A stretch of DNA of 64,000 bases, taken from assembly GCA_917880885.1 (NCBI GenBank), contig OU862933.1:9533452-9597451 (forward strand), written 5' to 3'. Within the stretch, counting starts at the first letter, position 1. Each line of letters opens with the position of its first letter. The notes under the pieces are model-generated. The model made no database searches, was not told the origin of the DNA, and saw nothing but the letters and a program-made list of their open reading frames with translations. The position numbers and the translations under genes were made by a program. Positions 22,468 through 32,994 of the stretch are shown here, in pieces. The stretch is from Limnephilus marmoratus (Eukaryota; Arthropoda; Insecta; Trichoptera; Limnephilidae).

Positions 22468-23287
22468 ATCTTATTCTAGCCAAACAATAATGTTCTCGGC
22501 TAAGTACACTGATGTCTCCAACACAGCGTACGTATTAGTATGCGCCATTGGTTCATAGTTCCCGCTCATAGTTATAGTTACTATGACAGCATAAATAAGC
22601 CTTTGAAGACTGGAACGACAGAAAATCCACTATTCCGTCTGACATGTTTAGATTATAACACGCCGCGAGATCTCCGGAGCGCAGAAGATGATAGAAGAGC
22701 GGGGATGGATTGATGAACGGATATGCAAACAGAACATCAGGCTGACAGGTGTAAAGTTCGCGGCCTTCCGCGGCGCGTTAAAATAATGAATGGGCCTTAT
22801 TTATCATGCCACCCTCCCCCGTATCCTGCGGCCTGCGGCCCGACCCGGGTTTCGACTGTGTCCACTAATGCGACGAGATCTGTACGACTTAGATAAATTT
22901 ATCTGTTTTTGGGAGGAAATTAACGATCGCACGTGTGCATATTGTACCTGAATAGGTGTGAAAAGTAAAGCTGATCCTTATTTAAAAGTAGATGTATTAA
23001 TTTTGGAGCATAAATTATAGGGATATACTTTTTAATATTTTAAGACTGCTACCTAGTTTAAACTAAAGAAAATGCAAAGACATTCCGAAATCAGTAATAA
23101 GGGTCAAGGTTTATCGTGAATTTATTTCCACCATAAGAAGAGAGAGGCTACGAAATTACAGAAAATGAATATACCAAATTTCTGGCTGATCTTTTTTCAG
23201 GGTTAACAGGAGTTAAATAAGGGAAATTCGGGGTTAGAATTTTACAGCACGTCTATCGCGAGAATCTCCAATCTTCAATTTCCTTAA
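22468..23287. other. No gene seen; G+C-rich patch
   Basis: 22560-22890 is richer in G+C and not repeated in the window; the rest is A+T-rich. No domain or RNA recognised. Confidence 0.35.
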
Positions 23288-24244
23288 TTTTTTTTTACAT
23301 GAGCTCCACACAGGAGGCCCTGAGGAAAATAATTTCCCTCAGGGCCTATGTCATCTTTGGGGATGCTGTGTGGACAGTGGCGTGCACAAAGTTTTTGATC
23401 AGGGTAGGCAGTAGGAAAACCGCCGAATTGATTCAAATAAATAAAAATAAAAACTTAACACAAATAACTTCCTTCGTACAAGTTTTCGCTAAGTGTGCTT
23501 GCTGCTGGTAAGACAACTAGTTGATAGAAATAGATAAAAACAGATGTTACTGTCGTCACTGATTATTTGCTAATTTTGTTCCAGAAAGCACTGCCTAATA
23601 CTAACAAAACAACCTCATAGAAGCAAATTCAAAACGACAGTTCTACCTACTCTACGCTATGTGCATTTCATAATCATTGATATTAAATCTTGTATGAAGT
23701 TAGCTCCAATTAATTAGAAATAATTCCTGCTTAAGCCGCATTTTAGTGAGGCAGTCGGAGGGCGCGCGTGTAGTTTCTAGTTACAGTTTATGCCACGTTT
23801 GTAGTTTGCCGTTTGATGAGGCGCTCGCGTAGTTTAGGTTGCTCAGCTTTTTCGCGCTTATTTTTTAAAGTGTGTATTTATTTTTAGCAATAATTTAATA
23901 CATTATAATATTATTTATAAGCTTATGTTTTACAAATACGGTAGGGTAGGCAGTGCTTATGTGCATATGTAGAGTGTACGCCCCTGTGTGTGGAGGGTTA
24001 TTTAAGGAAAGAAGGGGGGGAGAATTCTGGGAAGGAAAAGAGTTTAAGGGGTGGGTAGGAATCTGGGGTTCAGTATGTCCTGGTCATCCGCCTCCAAGAT
24101 CTAGACAAACCTCACCCCATGAACCCGGGCACCCCTGCTAAATCACCAAACGTAGCGAACCACTTGGGGGTGATTATGGCAGAGGTGTTGGTTATCCAAT
24201 AAAGGTTCCTGGGGCGGCGGTACCCATTCCCACCTCCCAAATTG
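23288..24244 (-). mobile_element. SINE copy C, split by a hAT element
   Basis: The T run and hairpin tail lie at 23288-23374; the body continues at 23987-24244 ending CCTCCCAAATTG. Between them sits a 612-bp insertion with its own 8-bp duplication inside SINE sequence (TGTGTGGA). Confidence 0.92.
23375..23986. mobile_element. hAT-type non-autonomous element with perfect 8-bp TSD
   Basis: Starts CAGTGGCGTGCAC, ends GTGTACGCCCCTG; TGTGTGGA on both sides (23367-23374, 23987-23994). GGGTAGGCAGT is shared near both ends. 612 bp with no transposase. Confidence 0.9.
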
Positions 24245-24322
24245 AAAATAATATATTTTTTCAATTTCAAGACCGGACAACTAAGAATCATGCAACTTCA
24301 ACAACTCATTTGAAAAGTCATT
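23478..24322. repeat. Segmental duplication, left copy
   Basis: Near-identical to 24955-25779 (part of the hAT element, the SINE body and half of a MITE). The copies differ by a small replacement in the SINE (around 24165-24200 against 25645-25658) and a few substitutions. Confidence 0.9.
24271..24322. mobile_element. Left half of hAT-type MITE family M
   Basis: GACCGGACAACTAAGAATCA up to AAAAGTCATT matches the left half of the complete MITE at 25728-25904; the right half is missing where the duplication ends. Confidence 0.75.
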
Positions 24323-24349
24323 GAGCCTTGAAAAGTGAGCTCATAATCA

Positions 24350-24954
24350 AAGCGGCCAATGGAGCTTCGTGGGTACTGTACGTAGGTAAGGTATCATTAT
24401 ATCTCAAATCGTATAAATGTATGTGTGTGTCTCCTTTTAGTGTCGTTTCCGTTTCATCGAGTTTCAAATCACATTGGTGCTAAAGACGTTTCACTTCAAA
24501 AAAACAAAATGGCGCTGAATGGCCATTTGATGACTTTCTCATACGTGAATTTCTGCGAAATAACTGGGCCATAGAAAATAATGAACATAAATAACTGCAT
24601 ATATAAATGATGCTTCGCGAATGTTCAAGAAAGAACAACAAAAATGTATGGAAACTGATAAATAAGGTTTTAATTTTTCCGGATAATGCAAAAAGGTGAA
24701 CGGGCGATAGAATAGAAAATGTTCAAGATCAGCATATCAGGTACATGAATGGAAACTTATCGTGATAAATACATGATTCTTTTGAAATGTTTAAACGTAT
24801 GGAAACTGATAATAAATAAGCAACGTTTCAATTTTTTCCGGCTATGTCGCATTTCTAAACAATGTGTCCGCCCGGAGAGCATAATGTGAACGGGCGATGA
24901 TTGCATAGAAAATGTTCAAGATCAGCATACATGAATGGAAACTTTTCGTGATAA
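24350..24954. repeat. Complex dispersed repeat R, copy 2 (LINE-free)
   Basis: Same order as 9640-11100 but without the LINE: the junction AACAACAAAAATGTATGG at about 24636-24652 is the empty site. Contains two and a part satellite units (GTATGGAAACTGATAA at 24646 and 24798) before being cut off by the duplicated segment at 24955. Confidence 0.88.
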
Positions 24955-25779
24955 ACAAGTTTTCGCTAAGTGTGCTTGATGCTGGTAAGACAACTAGTTG
25001 ATAGAAATAGATAAAAACAGATGTTACTGTCGTCACTGATTATTTGCTAATTTTGTTCCAGAAAGCACTGCCTAATACTAACAAAACAACCTCATAGAAG
25101 CAAATTCAAAACGACAGTTCTACCTACTCTACGCTATGTGCATTTCATAATCATTGATATTAAATCTTGTATGAAGCTAGCTCCAATTAATTAGAAATAA
25201 TTCCTGCTTAAGCCGCATTTTAGTGAGGCAGCCGGAGGGCGCGCGTGTAGTTTCTAGTTACAGTTTATGCCACGTTTGTAGTTTGCCGTTTGATGAGGCG
25301 CTCGCGTAGTTTAGGTTGCTCAGCTTTTTCGCGCTTATTTTTTAAAGTGTGTATTTATTTTTAGCAATAATTTAATAAATTATAATATTATTTACAAGCT
25401 TATGTTTTACAAATACGGTAGGGTAGGCAGTGCTTATGTGCATATATAGAGTGCACGCCCCTGTGTGTGGAGGGTTTTTTAAGGAAAGAAGGGGGGGGGA
25501 GAATTCTGGGAAGGAAAAGAGTTTAAGGGGTGGGTAGGAATCTGGGGTTCAGTATGTCCTGGTCATCCGCCTCCAAGATCTAGACAAACCTCACCCCATG
25601 AACCCGGGCACCCCTGCTAAATCACCAAACGTAGCGAACCACTTAAAACCACACAATAAAGGTTCCTGGGGCGGCGGTACCCATTCCCACCTCCCAAATT
25701 GAAAATAATATATTTTTTCAATTTCAAGACCGGACAACTAAGAATCATGCAACTTCAACAACTCATTTGAAAAGTCATT
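24955..25779. repeat. Segmental duplication, right copy
   Basis: Begins ACAAGTTTTCGCTAAGTGTG as at 23478. Its left junction is inside a satellite unit of repeat R. Here the MITE at its right end is complete, unlike in the left copy. Confidence 0.9.
25464..25701 (-). mobile_element. SINE copy D, partial (within the duplication)
   Basis: SINE body as in copy C, from the hAT junction to CCTCCCAAATTG, with part of the region around 25645-25658 replaced by AAAACCACAC. Confidence 0.85.
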
Positions 25780-25904
25780 AAGGGTGATGAAAAAAAATAG
25801 TTAAAAGTTTACGTTAGGTTAGGTTACGGGCTATTTTTTTCATTACTTTTAATGACTTCTCAAAGGGATGCAGAAATTGCACGATTCTGAGTTGTCATGG
25901 AACC
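25728..25904. mobile_element. hAT-type MITE, family M, copy 1
   Basis: About 60-bp TIRs beginning GACCGGACAACT and ending GAGTTGTCATGGAACC. Flanks AATTTCAA and AACTTCAT agree at six of eight positions. Related complete copies with perfect 8-bp duplications are at 39.31 and 54.12 kb. Confidence 0.82.
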
Positions 25905-26035
25905 AACTTCATATATAATATACAGATGTATGTAATAGGTAATTAATTAATTTAATGTTTCTAAAAATAAAATACATGTTCACAGTTGATTATCGTGAAC
26001 AGAAATTGTTACAGAAACAAAGTAAGGTAGATATA

Positions 26036-26353
26036 CAATTTGGGAGGCGGGAATTGGATAACCAACACCTCTGCCATAGGTCACCCCAAGTGGTTCGCTA
26101 CGTTTGGTGATTTAGCAGGAGTGCCCGGGTTCATGGGGTGAGGTTTGTCTAGGTCTTGGAGGCGGATGACTAGAACACACTGAACCCCAGATTCCTACCC
26201 ACCCATTAAACCCTTTTCCTTCCCAGAACTCTCCTCTCCTTCCTTTCCTTAAAGAAACCCTCCACACAGCATCCCCAAAGATGACATAGGCCCTGAGGGA
26301 AATTGTTTTCCTCAGGGCCTCCTGTGTAAAGCTCAAGTAAAAAAAAAAAAAAA
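26036..26353 (+). mobile_element. SINE copy E, near full length
   Basis: Starts CAATTTGGGAGGCGGGAATT, lacks ~28 bases of the G+C-rich 5' segment, and ends with the shared tail and a 14-nt A run. GGTAGA occurs just before (26025-26031 area) and just after the A run, a likely target duplication. Confidence 0.9.
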
Positions 26354-27085
26354 GGTAGAAAAAATATGTGTATTTAAAATAAAATCTAGGTATGAGCTCG
26401 TGCCGTTCGAATGCATTTGTTATGGCTACTTCTGGTCGATAAATTAGATAAATCAAGGTTCTTATAATATGCCTTGTTCATATATTTATAGAGCAGGAAA
26501 AGCTCCAGGCCTCTTTTGACGTCTTATAACGGGCAACAATCGGCGATACTTTTTTGAGAAAATACAAATTAGGAAAATACCATTTAGATACCAACCGAAC
26601 CCAAAGCCGTTTTTGTAAGAATAAACATAAAAACCAATAAAGCAACTCCAACAATCAAACTAATATTGTTCTGTGCTTCGGGAATCGAACCCGCAGCCTC
26701 CCGATGTCATATGTGATGCGCGTTCCTCGTTCATTAAGATAGGTTGAGATAAAATAGGTTTCCATATTTGACTTATATGACAGAGCAACGCGCCAGTATT
26801 TGTTTCCTTATTTTATTGTCAACGTATGATCGCACTGGTCAGATATCGTCATACATTATATATGGGAGAGCCCATTCGTCTCTCCCGAGTTGAATGTTCG
26901 ATTGAAATTAATGGTATTTCCTTTTGTAACAACTTTTTTATGACAATGTGAATCCGACCGGGGTTGGTTCTTGTAAAATAAATTTGTCGCAAATTGTTAT
27001 AGCTCCAGGTTTTTAGAATTGTTGAATATGACTTAAAAAGAAATGTTTTCAGACAGATTTTGGAAAAAGTGGGGTACATTGTTTA
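26354..27085. other. No gene seen apart from a tRNA-like site
   Basis: A+T-rich DNA with the tRNA-like sequence listed separately. No coding region recognised. Confidence 0.4.
26672..26732 (-). other. tRNA-like sequence with perfect box B
   Basis: Minus strand carries GCGGGTTCGATTCCCG (T arm with a 5-bp stem) preceded by AGGCTGC and an A+T-rich upstream part without a clear box A or acceptor stem. Likely a tRNA relic or SINE head. Confidence 0.4.
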
Positions 27086-27087
27086 AA

Positions 27088-27225
27088 AAACGACGGTCCA
27101 GAAGAACAATGTCGGATCTGATGAAAATTGAAAATTGCCTTGTTGGCTTATTTTAACTTCCTTCTGAAGATTTAAAAGTCTGTATTTTCGGAATTTTCAA
27201 TGAAATACAAATACACTTCTTATCT
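27088..27225 (+). repeat. Repeat family P, partial copy
   Basis: CGACGGTCC.GAAGAACAATGT followed by GATCTG, AAAATTGAAAAT and TGTCTGTATTTTC-type blocks, also present at 39.50-39.71 kb. The opposite end of the family, reversed, is seen at 28.23-28.33 kb. Confidence 0.7.
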
Positions 27226-27765
27226 AGATTACATAAAAATCAAAATATGCTTGCTTGGAGATATGTTTGTATGAGAATATTAATATATGAGATGTGCATG
27301 TATCGCTATATTAAGAATAGTAAATGCTTGAAAATACCTTGCAAAATACTTTCTCTCCACCGATGCGAAGGTTTCTGGACTATTACAACCTATGACTATG
27401 ACAATACGTCTGAATAGTTTAATTATTCCAAAAACTTTTGCGAAACTGTCAAAAACGACACAATTTGACAATAACAAAATTGCAAAACCATGATGTGCAA
27501 TCATAATTAAATTTTCGAAACTCTTTAAATTAGTGAATTTATTTGAAGTATCTACTCGCCAAATACTTTGAAAATCGAATCAAGAATTATAGATATTTTA
27601 AATAGGTACCTATGTTAGGCACGAAATTTGATTGATTGTTCTTATAATATACAAAAAATTAATATTTGTATTATATGAAAAATGAAAATTTTAATAAAAA
27701 AATTGTAATAGGTGGCACGCGAGCTGTTTGAAAACTGAATGTACTTGGACTGAATATAAATATGG
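27226..27765. other. No gene seen
   Basis: Unassigned A+T-rich sequence. Confidence 0.4.
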
Positions 27766-27767
27766 AA

Positions 27768-27890
27768 CGGGGGGTTGACGGGATAGGGGAGCGTGAGAAG
27801 GGAGAGGGAAGGCGGGGAAGGTGGAAGGGAAACGCGTGAGGTGAATGGAGGGGATTCGGGAGGGGAATGGAAAGGATATGCAGGGAGAAA
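27768..27890 (+). other. Strongly purine-rich strand segment
   Basis: About 120 bases with almost only A and G on the plus strand and repeated GGG/GGGG runs (GATAGGGGAG, GGGAGAGGGAAGGCGGGGAA). Such tracts can adopt triplex or G-quadruplex forms; no gene is implied. Confidence 0.6.
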
Positions 27891-27989
27891 CAATTTATTT
27901 CACTTCTTCTAACACAGCAAACTTATTTTGTGGCACCATTATGATTGAAATTAATAGATTACTTCGTTTTTACCACTTTTATTGTTTAT

Positions 27990-28034
27990 AAAACCGACAT
28001 GTTTCATCAGCAAAGCTGACTTCTTCAGGGTTTT
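27990..28034 (-). ncRNA. Hammerhead-ribozyme-like motif C'
   Basis: Inverted copy of motif C with one change (C to T in the 3' side of stem II, giving a G-U pair). All core bases are kept. Confidence 0.5.
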
Positions 28035-28075
28035 GACAGAACTCTTTAAAAGAGTTCTGTCAAAGAAGTTCTGTC

Positions 28076-28120
28076 AAAACCCTGAAGAAGTCAGCTTTGC
28101 TGACGAAACATGTCGGTTTT
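28076..28120 (+). ncRNA. Hammerhead-ribozyme-like motif C
   Basis: Stem I AAAACC (28076-28081) with GGTTTT (28115-28120); core CTGAAGA (28082-28088); one extra A; stem II GTCAGC/GCTGAC, 6 bp with a TTT loop (28090-28104); GAAAC (28105-28109); self-complementary ACATGT as stem III; unpaired C at 28114. The AATAAA...GTGGT tail follows. Of the motifs here this has the best stem II. The extra base after CTGAAGA is shared by motifs A and B. Confidence 0.6.
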
Positions 28121-28169
28121 ATAAACAATAAAAGTGGTAAAAACGAAGTAATCTATTAATTTCAACAAT

Positions 28170-28330
28170 TTATTTCTTTGAATATGGCATTGCAACGCAT
28201 GCCAGGAACCAGCTAGTATGCTATATTTCTTGATCTCAAAACAGTAAAAATTCAGAAACGTAACTTTAAAAAGCCCTATTGCAAAACTACAAAATCGCAC
28301 ATCCGACATTGTTTTTTGGGACCGTCGAAA
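28170..28330 (-). repeat. Repeat family P, reversed end
   Basis: Reads on the minus strand from CGACGGTCCC and ACAATGTCGGATGTGCG through TTTTGTAGTTTTGCA; matches the right end of the copy at 39.50-39.71 kb. Confidence 0.65.
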
Positions 28331-28924
28331 CGTTAAATATACAATAATAGGTTACACAACTACACATGTGAGGGTGACATAATCGAATTTACATTTCCCT
28401 TTGTCCCTTTAGTTCAAAATAATGTTTGTCGCGATTTTGCAATAAAAAAATGGCGGTTATTTATAGCAGTATGGCTTTCTTGTGACTGAGGGGCTACTTT
28501 ACATACTCAAATCAAAACTCGACGCTTTGACTCATCCTCTTCTTCTTGTCTAAACCTAAACGGAAATATTCCTGAGTTATACCATAATTGCATTTGAAAA
28601 TATGAAACAGTGGAGATGGTGGAAATGGAGTGCTCTCCAGTTCGGCTGGCGCAGGTCTAGGTTGCAAGTTGCAACTATGGCCGCAAGATACTGTACTACT
28701 ACTTGGTCCCTTCACCTTTCATAACTCAGGCATCCATAACGAACCGCACTACTTGGAGATTGTACATCTACCGATGGCTAACAAATCAGCGTGATCTATC
28801 TGCCGCTCGCTCCTCGTCTCGTGCCGGTAGATTCACGGCCGCCATTTACATACACGTCTATTCTCATACTGCGAGATGCTCAGACGCTGTGCGAGATGCT
28901 GCGATATCCGGATCTTATCTCGCC
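28331..28924. other. No gene seen
   Basis: Unassigned. A frame of about 100 codons at 28703-29008 overlaps repeat sequence and is not credible as a gene. Confidence 0.4.
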
Positions 28925-29910
28925 TTAAGAGCGTTTAACCAGCCAGCGGACGAAAATCCACATTTCGTCGAAAGTTGTTCTTCCGATCGTGCAGGGCGGT
29001 TACAATGAGAAAGATTAATTATTCTCCGTACCAGCTTTTTTAAATTATAACTCAACATCGAATTTATTTCAATCCAAATTAGCTTTAATTTATACCTTCA
29101 TCCAAAAATGCTGAAAGGCGTGATGATAAAACTATTAAAATAGTGTACTTTTTGTAGTTATTTTTTGATTATAAGTATTTATCATTTTTCAATAATGTCT
29201 AAATTTAATAAGAATGTTAAAAAAATCTGAAATATATTAGTTTGTAAGTGCGCAAATAAATACACAAATGGACCAATTTTCGTCAAGAAAGACATGTACG
29301 TACATATTTTTTAATGATTTTATTGAAATTAAAATTAAAATTCTAATACATAACTTTGCTAGATAATGTATTGATTTATTTTACTGCATGATTACATTAT
29401 TTGAAATGGGTGTGGTATAATACAAAAACTTTTTTGAAAATTTAACAAATCTGCCAACGACCTATGGAATAACCTTATTATACTAAAAATTAAAAAAAAA
29501 TCTAAAAATTTATTACATACGAATGCTAGATAAAAGAACAATCTTTCGAAATCCATTTATAATTTTTTGTGGAAAAGAGTCAATACGTCTAAAAACTTTT
29601 TTGAAAATGACGTATTTCCGGCTTTCTCTGGTAATGGCCTCTTAAACGGGTGGATCCAGACGATTTAGGTATCGTGTGCTTGTGTTTCAGTCAAATCTCT
29701 GGGTGTTACTGATTGACAATCGAAACAATGATGTTGAACCAGCGGCCGAGAATTCAAATTTCGTCGAAAGACGGTCTTGTGATTGTACCCTTAAAACTGT
29801 ACAGAGCGGTCTCGATGAGAAATATTAATTATTCTCCGTACCAGCATTTGTAAACAATAACTCAATATCGGTTTTATTTCAATAAGAATTTGCTTTTATA
29901 TAAAAGCAAT

Positions 29911-30593
29911 CATGCAGTAAAATAAATCAATAAATTATCTAGGAAAGCTACTTTTCAGAATTTTAATTTTAGTTCAAATAAAATATTTAAAAAAGGAGAT
30001 CCGAGCACGTGTTTTGCGACGAAAATACTTCACTTTGTCTATTTATTTACGGTCTTACAAACTTACGTATATCCATTTTTTTACATTTTTATTTTGCTTA
30101 GACGTTATTGAAAAATTATAAATACTTATGATCAAAAAATAATTACAAAAAGTACATAATTTTAATAGTTTTATCATCACACGTTTGAGCATTTTTGAAT
30201 ATAGTATATATATATAGTATAGTATATAGTATAGTATATATATAGTATATAGTATAGTATATAGTATAGTGTAGTATATAGTATATATATATATACTATA
30301 TTCAAAAATGCTCAAACGTGTGATGATAAAACTATTAAAATTATGTACTTTTTGTAATTATTTTTTGATCATAAGTATTTATAATTTTTCAATAACGTCT
30401 AAGCAAAATAAAAATGTAAAAAAAAACGGATATATGTAAGTTTGTAAAACCGTAAATAAATAGATAAACTGGAGTATTTTCGTCGCAAAATACGTGCTCG
30501 GATCTCTTTTTTGAATATTTTATTTGAACTAAAATTAAAATTCTGAAAAGTAGCTTTCTGATAATTTATTGATTTATTTTATATTATCGCATG
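29911..30593. repeat. Large imperfect palindrome, ~290-bp arms
   Basis: Left arm 29911-30204 and right arm 30300-30593 are inverted copies (for example GCATTTTTGAATATA against TATATTCAAAAATGC, and GGATCCGAGCACGTG-like sequence against CACGTGCTCGGATC-like sequence with few differences). Confidence 0.85.
30205..30299. repeat. TATAG/TATA low-complexity palindrome centre
   Basis: Runs of TATAGTATAGTATATATATA forming the loop of the large palindrome. Confidence 0.85.
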
Positions 30594-30844
30594 ATTATAT
30601 GATTTGAAATGTGTGTTGTATAATACAAAATTTTGTTTGAAAATTTAACAAATCTGCCAACGACCTACGGTATAATCTTATTATACTAAAAATAAGCATT
30701 TTTTTTTAAATTTAAAACATACCTTTACTAGATAAAACAATCTTTCGAAATCAATTTATACTTTTTTGTGGAGAAAAGTCAATACCAACGTCTAGAATTT
30801 TATTTAAAAATGACATATTTCCGGTTGTGTCTGGTAATTCCCAC

Positions 30845-31155
30845 GTAAATATTGAAACATTGATATTTGAAACCACTGTTGAAACAGTTATAGCCGCTAC
30901 ATGAATAGTTGAAACATTAGTAGCCAAAACATTAGCAAAGTAGCCAAATTGTAGTAGTCGAAACATGAGTAATCGAAAAATTGGTAGCCGAAAAATTGGT
31001 AGTCGAAACATTAGTAGCCGAATGGTTAGTAGTCGAAATACATTGATAACCAAAAACTTAGTAATCTAAACATTTGGTAGCCAAAAAGTTAGTAGTCGAA
31101 ACATTGGTATCCAAAAAATTAATAATCGAAACATTGGTAGTCGAAACAATGATAG
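30845..31155. repeat. Irregular minisatellite, ~15-18-bp unit
   Basis: At least fifteen degenerate units of the type AGTAGTCGAAACATTGGT (variants GTAGCCAAAA, GTAGCCGAAAAATTG). Unit length and sequence vary, so it is old or maintained by slippage. Confidence 0.85.
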
Positions 31156-31434
31156 ATATTTTGGTAAATATGATTTAGTTAACAGAAAACACTATAAACG
31201 TCCCTGTGTATATTATCAAAATTCTGACATGGCAAATGCGGTAGTAAAAATGTTTTGTTATGCCAAGAAAGCGACAAACAATTTTCATTTCAGAACGATT
31301 CGCAACACCGTTAACGTAAGCACTTCTAGAATTAAGCCCGAGGTTTAACCCCCCTGGCAAATTTATTGGGTTTTCATTTTCATTTATTGGGAACAACTCA
31401 TATAGTTCTCATAGATATCGTTTTTTTTACAGTA

Positions 31435-31725
31435 AGTACTTTTTAAGCAAGAGAAGGATAGGAAGTTCTGGGAAGGAAAAGAGTATGAGAGATGGGTAGG
31501 AATCTGGGGGGCCAGTGTATCCAGGAGTGACGGACTTATCAATCCATCCCTCTAACTGCGGTGCAAGGCGATGGATCGAGAGTCCGGCTGGAAAGGACAA
31601 AGGCTCCCTCAACCAGTCTCTCTTGATCCGGCTCGCCATGCCGCAAAAGGGCAGACGCATCCGCCGCTAGGACCTGGACAAACTTCACCCCATGAATCGT
31701 TGTCTCACCCCTACTATCATGATTA
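31435..31725 (-). mobile_element. Long-form relative of the SINE body
   Basis: Shares TTCTGGGAAGGAAAAG, GGGTAGGAATCTGGGG, CAGTGTATCC and CCTGGACAAACTTCACCCCATGA with the SINE, but carries ~130 extra bases (31525-31655) between the GTGTATCC and ATCCGCC blocks. The hairpin tail is missing. It may be an older parent form from which the short SINE was deleted. Confidence 0.75.
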
Positions 31726-32185
31726 GAAATATGACCCAAACGTTGTTGGGATGAGAAAACACCACGCTTTATGTTCAAATCTAAAAGTTAACCGCGAAAT
31801 AATTAAAACGTATACCTTTATGAAACAAAAGTTTCTGACAACAATTTGAAAGAAATATATGAAACTTTAACTTTACTTTATCAATTATTTTTACATGAAA
31901 CGACAAAAAAAGAAGTTAAAAGAAAAAAAGAAGTAAGAAAAAAAGAAGATAATGTTTGTAAAATATTTGCCTAATAAAATATGTGTGTGTATTTATTTTA
32001 TTTTTTCGTTATCTGTATTTTTGTTAGAAAAACCGTAAGGTGAGCCATATTTTAATTTTTTTAATGTTTGCATTCAAAATGTTTATATTTAAAAAAAATA
32101 TGTTTATTTCGAATTATAAAATTTGAAAGCGTATTTCGTCACCTTTCAAGGTGAGTTTTTGTGTTCGGATGCGTTCAGAAATATT
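31726..32185. other. No gene seen
   Basis: A-rich DNA including a short AGAAAAAAAG.AGT simple run (31910-31950). Confidence 0.4.
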
Positions 32186-32276
32186 CCGTTTATTTGGATT
32201 TTATTTCAAAGCGGAAATATTTTGATAAATAATACCGTTTATTTGGATTTTATTTCAAAGCGGAAATATTTTGACC
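32186..32276. repeat. 49-bp tandem duplication
   Basis: CCGTTTATTTGGATTTTATT plus TCAAAGCGGAAATATTTTGA occurs at 32186 and again at 32235, identical over about 42 bp. Recent slippage or unequal exchange. Confidence 0.9.
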
Positions 32277-32985
32277 TTCCGACAAAATAGATTAAATCCA
32301 CTTTTATGTGTCAGAAAAAATCTACTAAAGATTCTGAGAAAACAAAAAAATTTCATTTTGGCAAGTCAATCCTTTCTTCTTGCGTTGTCATTCCGCACTT
32401 CTTTAATATCATGTACTTTTTATCATTATTTGATATAATTTAAGGGTTGAAAGTAACTTAAATTAAATCGTTAAATAAAAAAGTGGGGCATTATAAAAAT
32501 AACTGGCATTTTTAGTAATTTCGACAAGAATAGGTATTAAATAGCAGATAACGTACCTCATTAAATATATTTGTAAAATATATTTCGAATTACACAGTAA
32601 ACATGGGCAGGTCTAAAAACTTCTTGTAAAAGCAAAGACGCGTTATAATAATACACCAAGTACCTACTCACCAGTGGCGGCCGCTGCCCTGAAAACGTGG
32701 TGGTTCACTGATAATCCGTAACTATGAGCTAACGATTACTAAGAAACAATAGGTAAAAATGGTCCCACTAATCTTATTTGGAGAGAAGATCTATTTTAAG
32801 CTGTTTTCGAAGTGCGAAAACTTCTACATATCGCTTTTTAATTAAAATTTTTTTTTTCGGTACTGAGAAAATAAAAACACAAAATCTTAAATTTCAACCG
32901 AAAAAACTCTTTTTTTAACAATGTTTAATTTATTTTATTTTATATTTCATAAAATAAAATAAAATATTTCATAAAATAAAATAAA
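32277..32985. other. No gene seen
   Basis: Unassigned A+T-rich DNA with (AATAA)n-like runs just before the RTE fragment. Confidence 0.4.
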
Positions 32986-32994
32986 TTTGAAAGT

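Larger units (their letters stand above)
27945..28165. repeat. 98-bp-arm inverted repeat
   Basis: Arms 27945-28042 and 28068-28165 are near-perfect inverted copies separated by 25 bp. The spacer region also forms a smaller palindrome (AGAACTCTTTAAAAGAGTTCT-like). Each arm contains a hammerhead-like motif, so one lies on each strand. Confidence 0.95.
28925..30845. repeat. Duplicated A+T-rich repeat block
   Basis: 28930-29640 and 29735-29900 plus 30300-30840 are diverged copies of one unit: a TTCGTCGAAAG start, a TTAATTATTCTCCGTACCAGC block, AAACTATTAAAAT.GTGTACTTTTTG-type sequence, ATCTGCCAACGACCTA, and GACATATTTCCGG at the end. In the right copy the middle is present twice, in opposite orientations. 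Confidence 0.8.

Noticed and set aside
26112..26456. 114-codon minus-strand frame across SINE copy E
   Set aside because: It is translated SINE sequence including its A tail; similar frames appear in every SINE copy.
28703..29008. 101-codon frame as a gene
   Set aside because: It overlaps the start of a duplicated repeat block, has no domain, and the paralogous copy at 29.74 kb does not keep the frame.
30205..30299. Promoter cluster from TATA-rich sequence
   Set aside because: It is low-complexity repeat at a palindrome centre.
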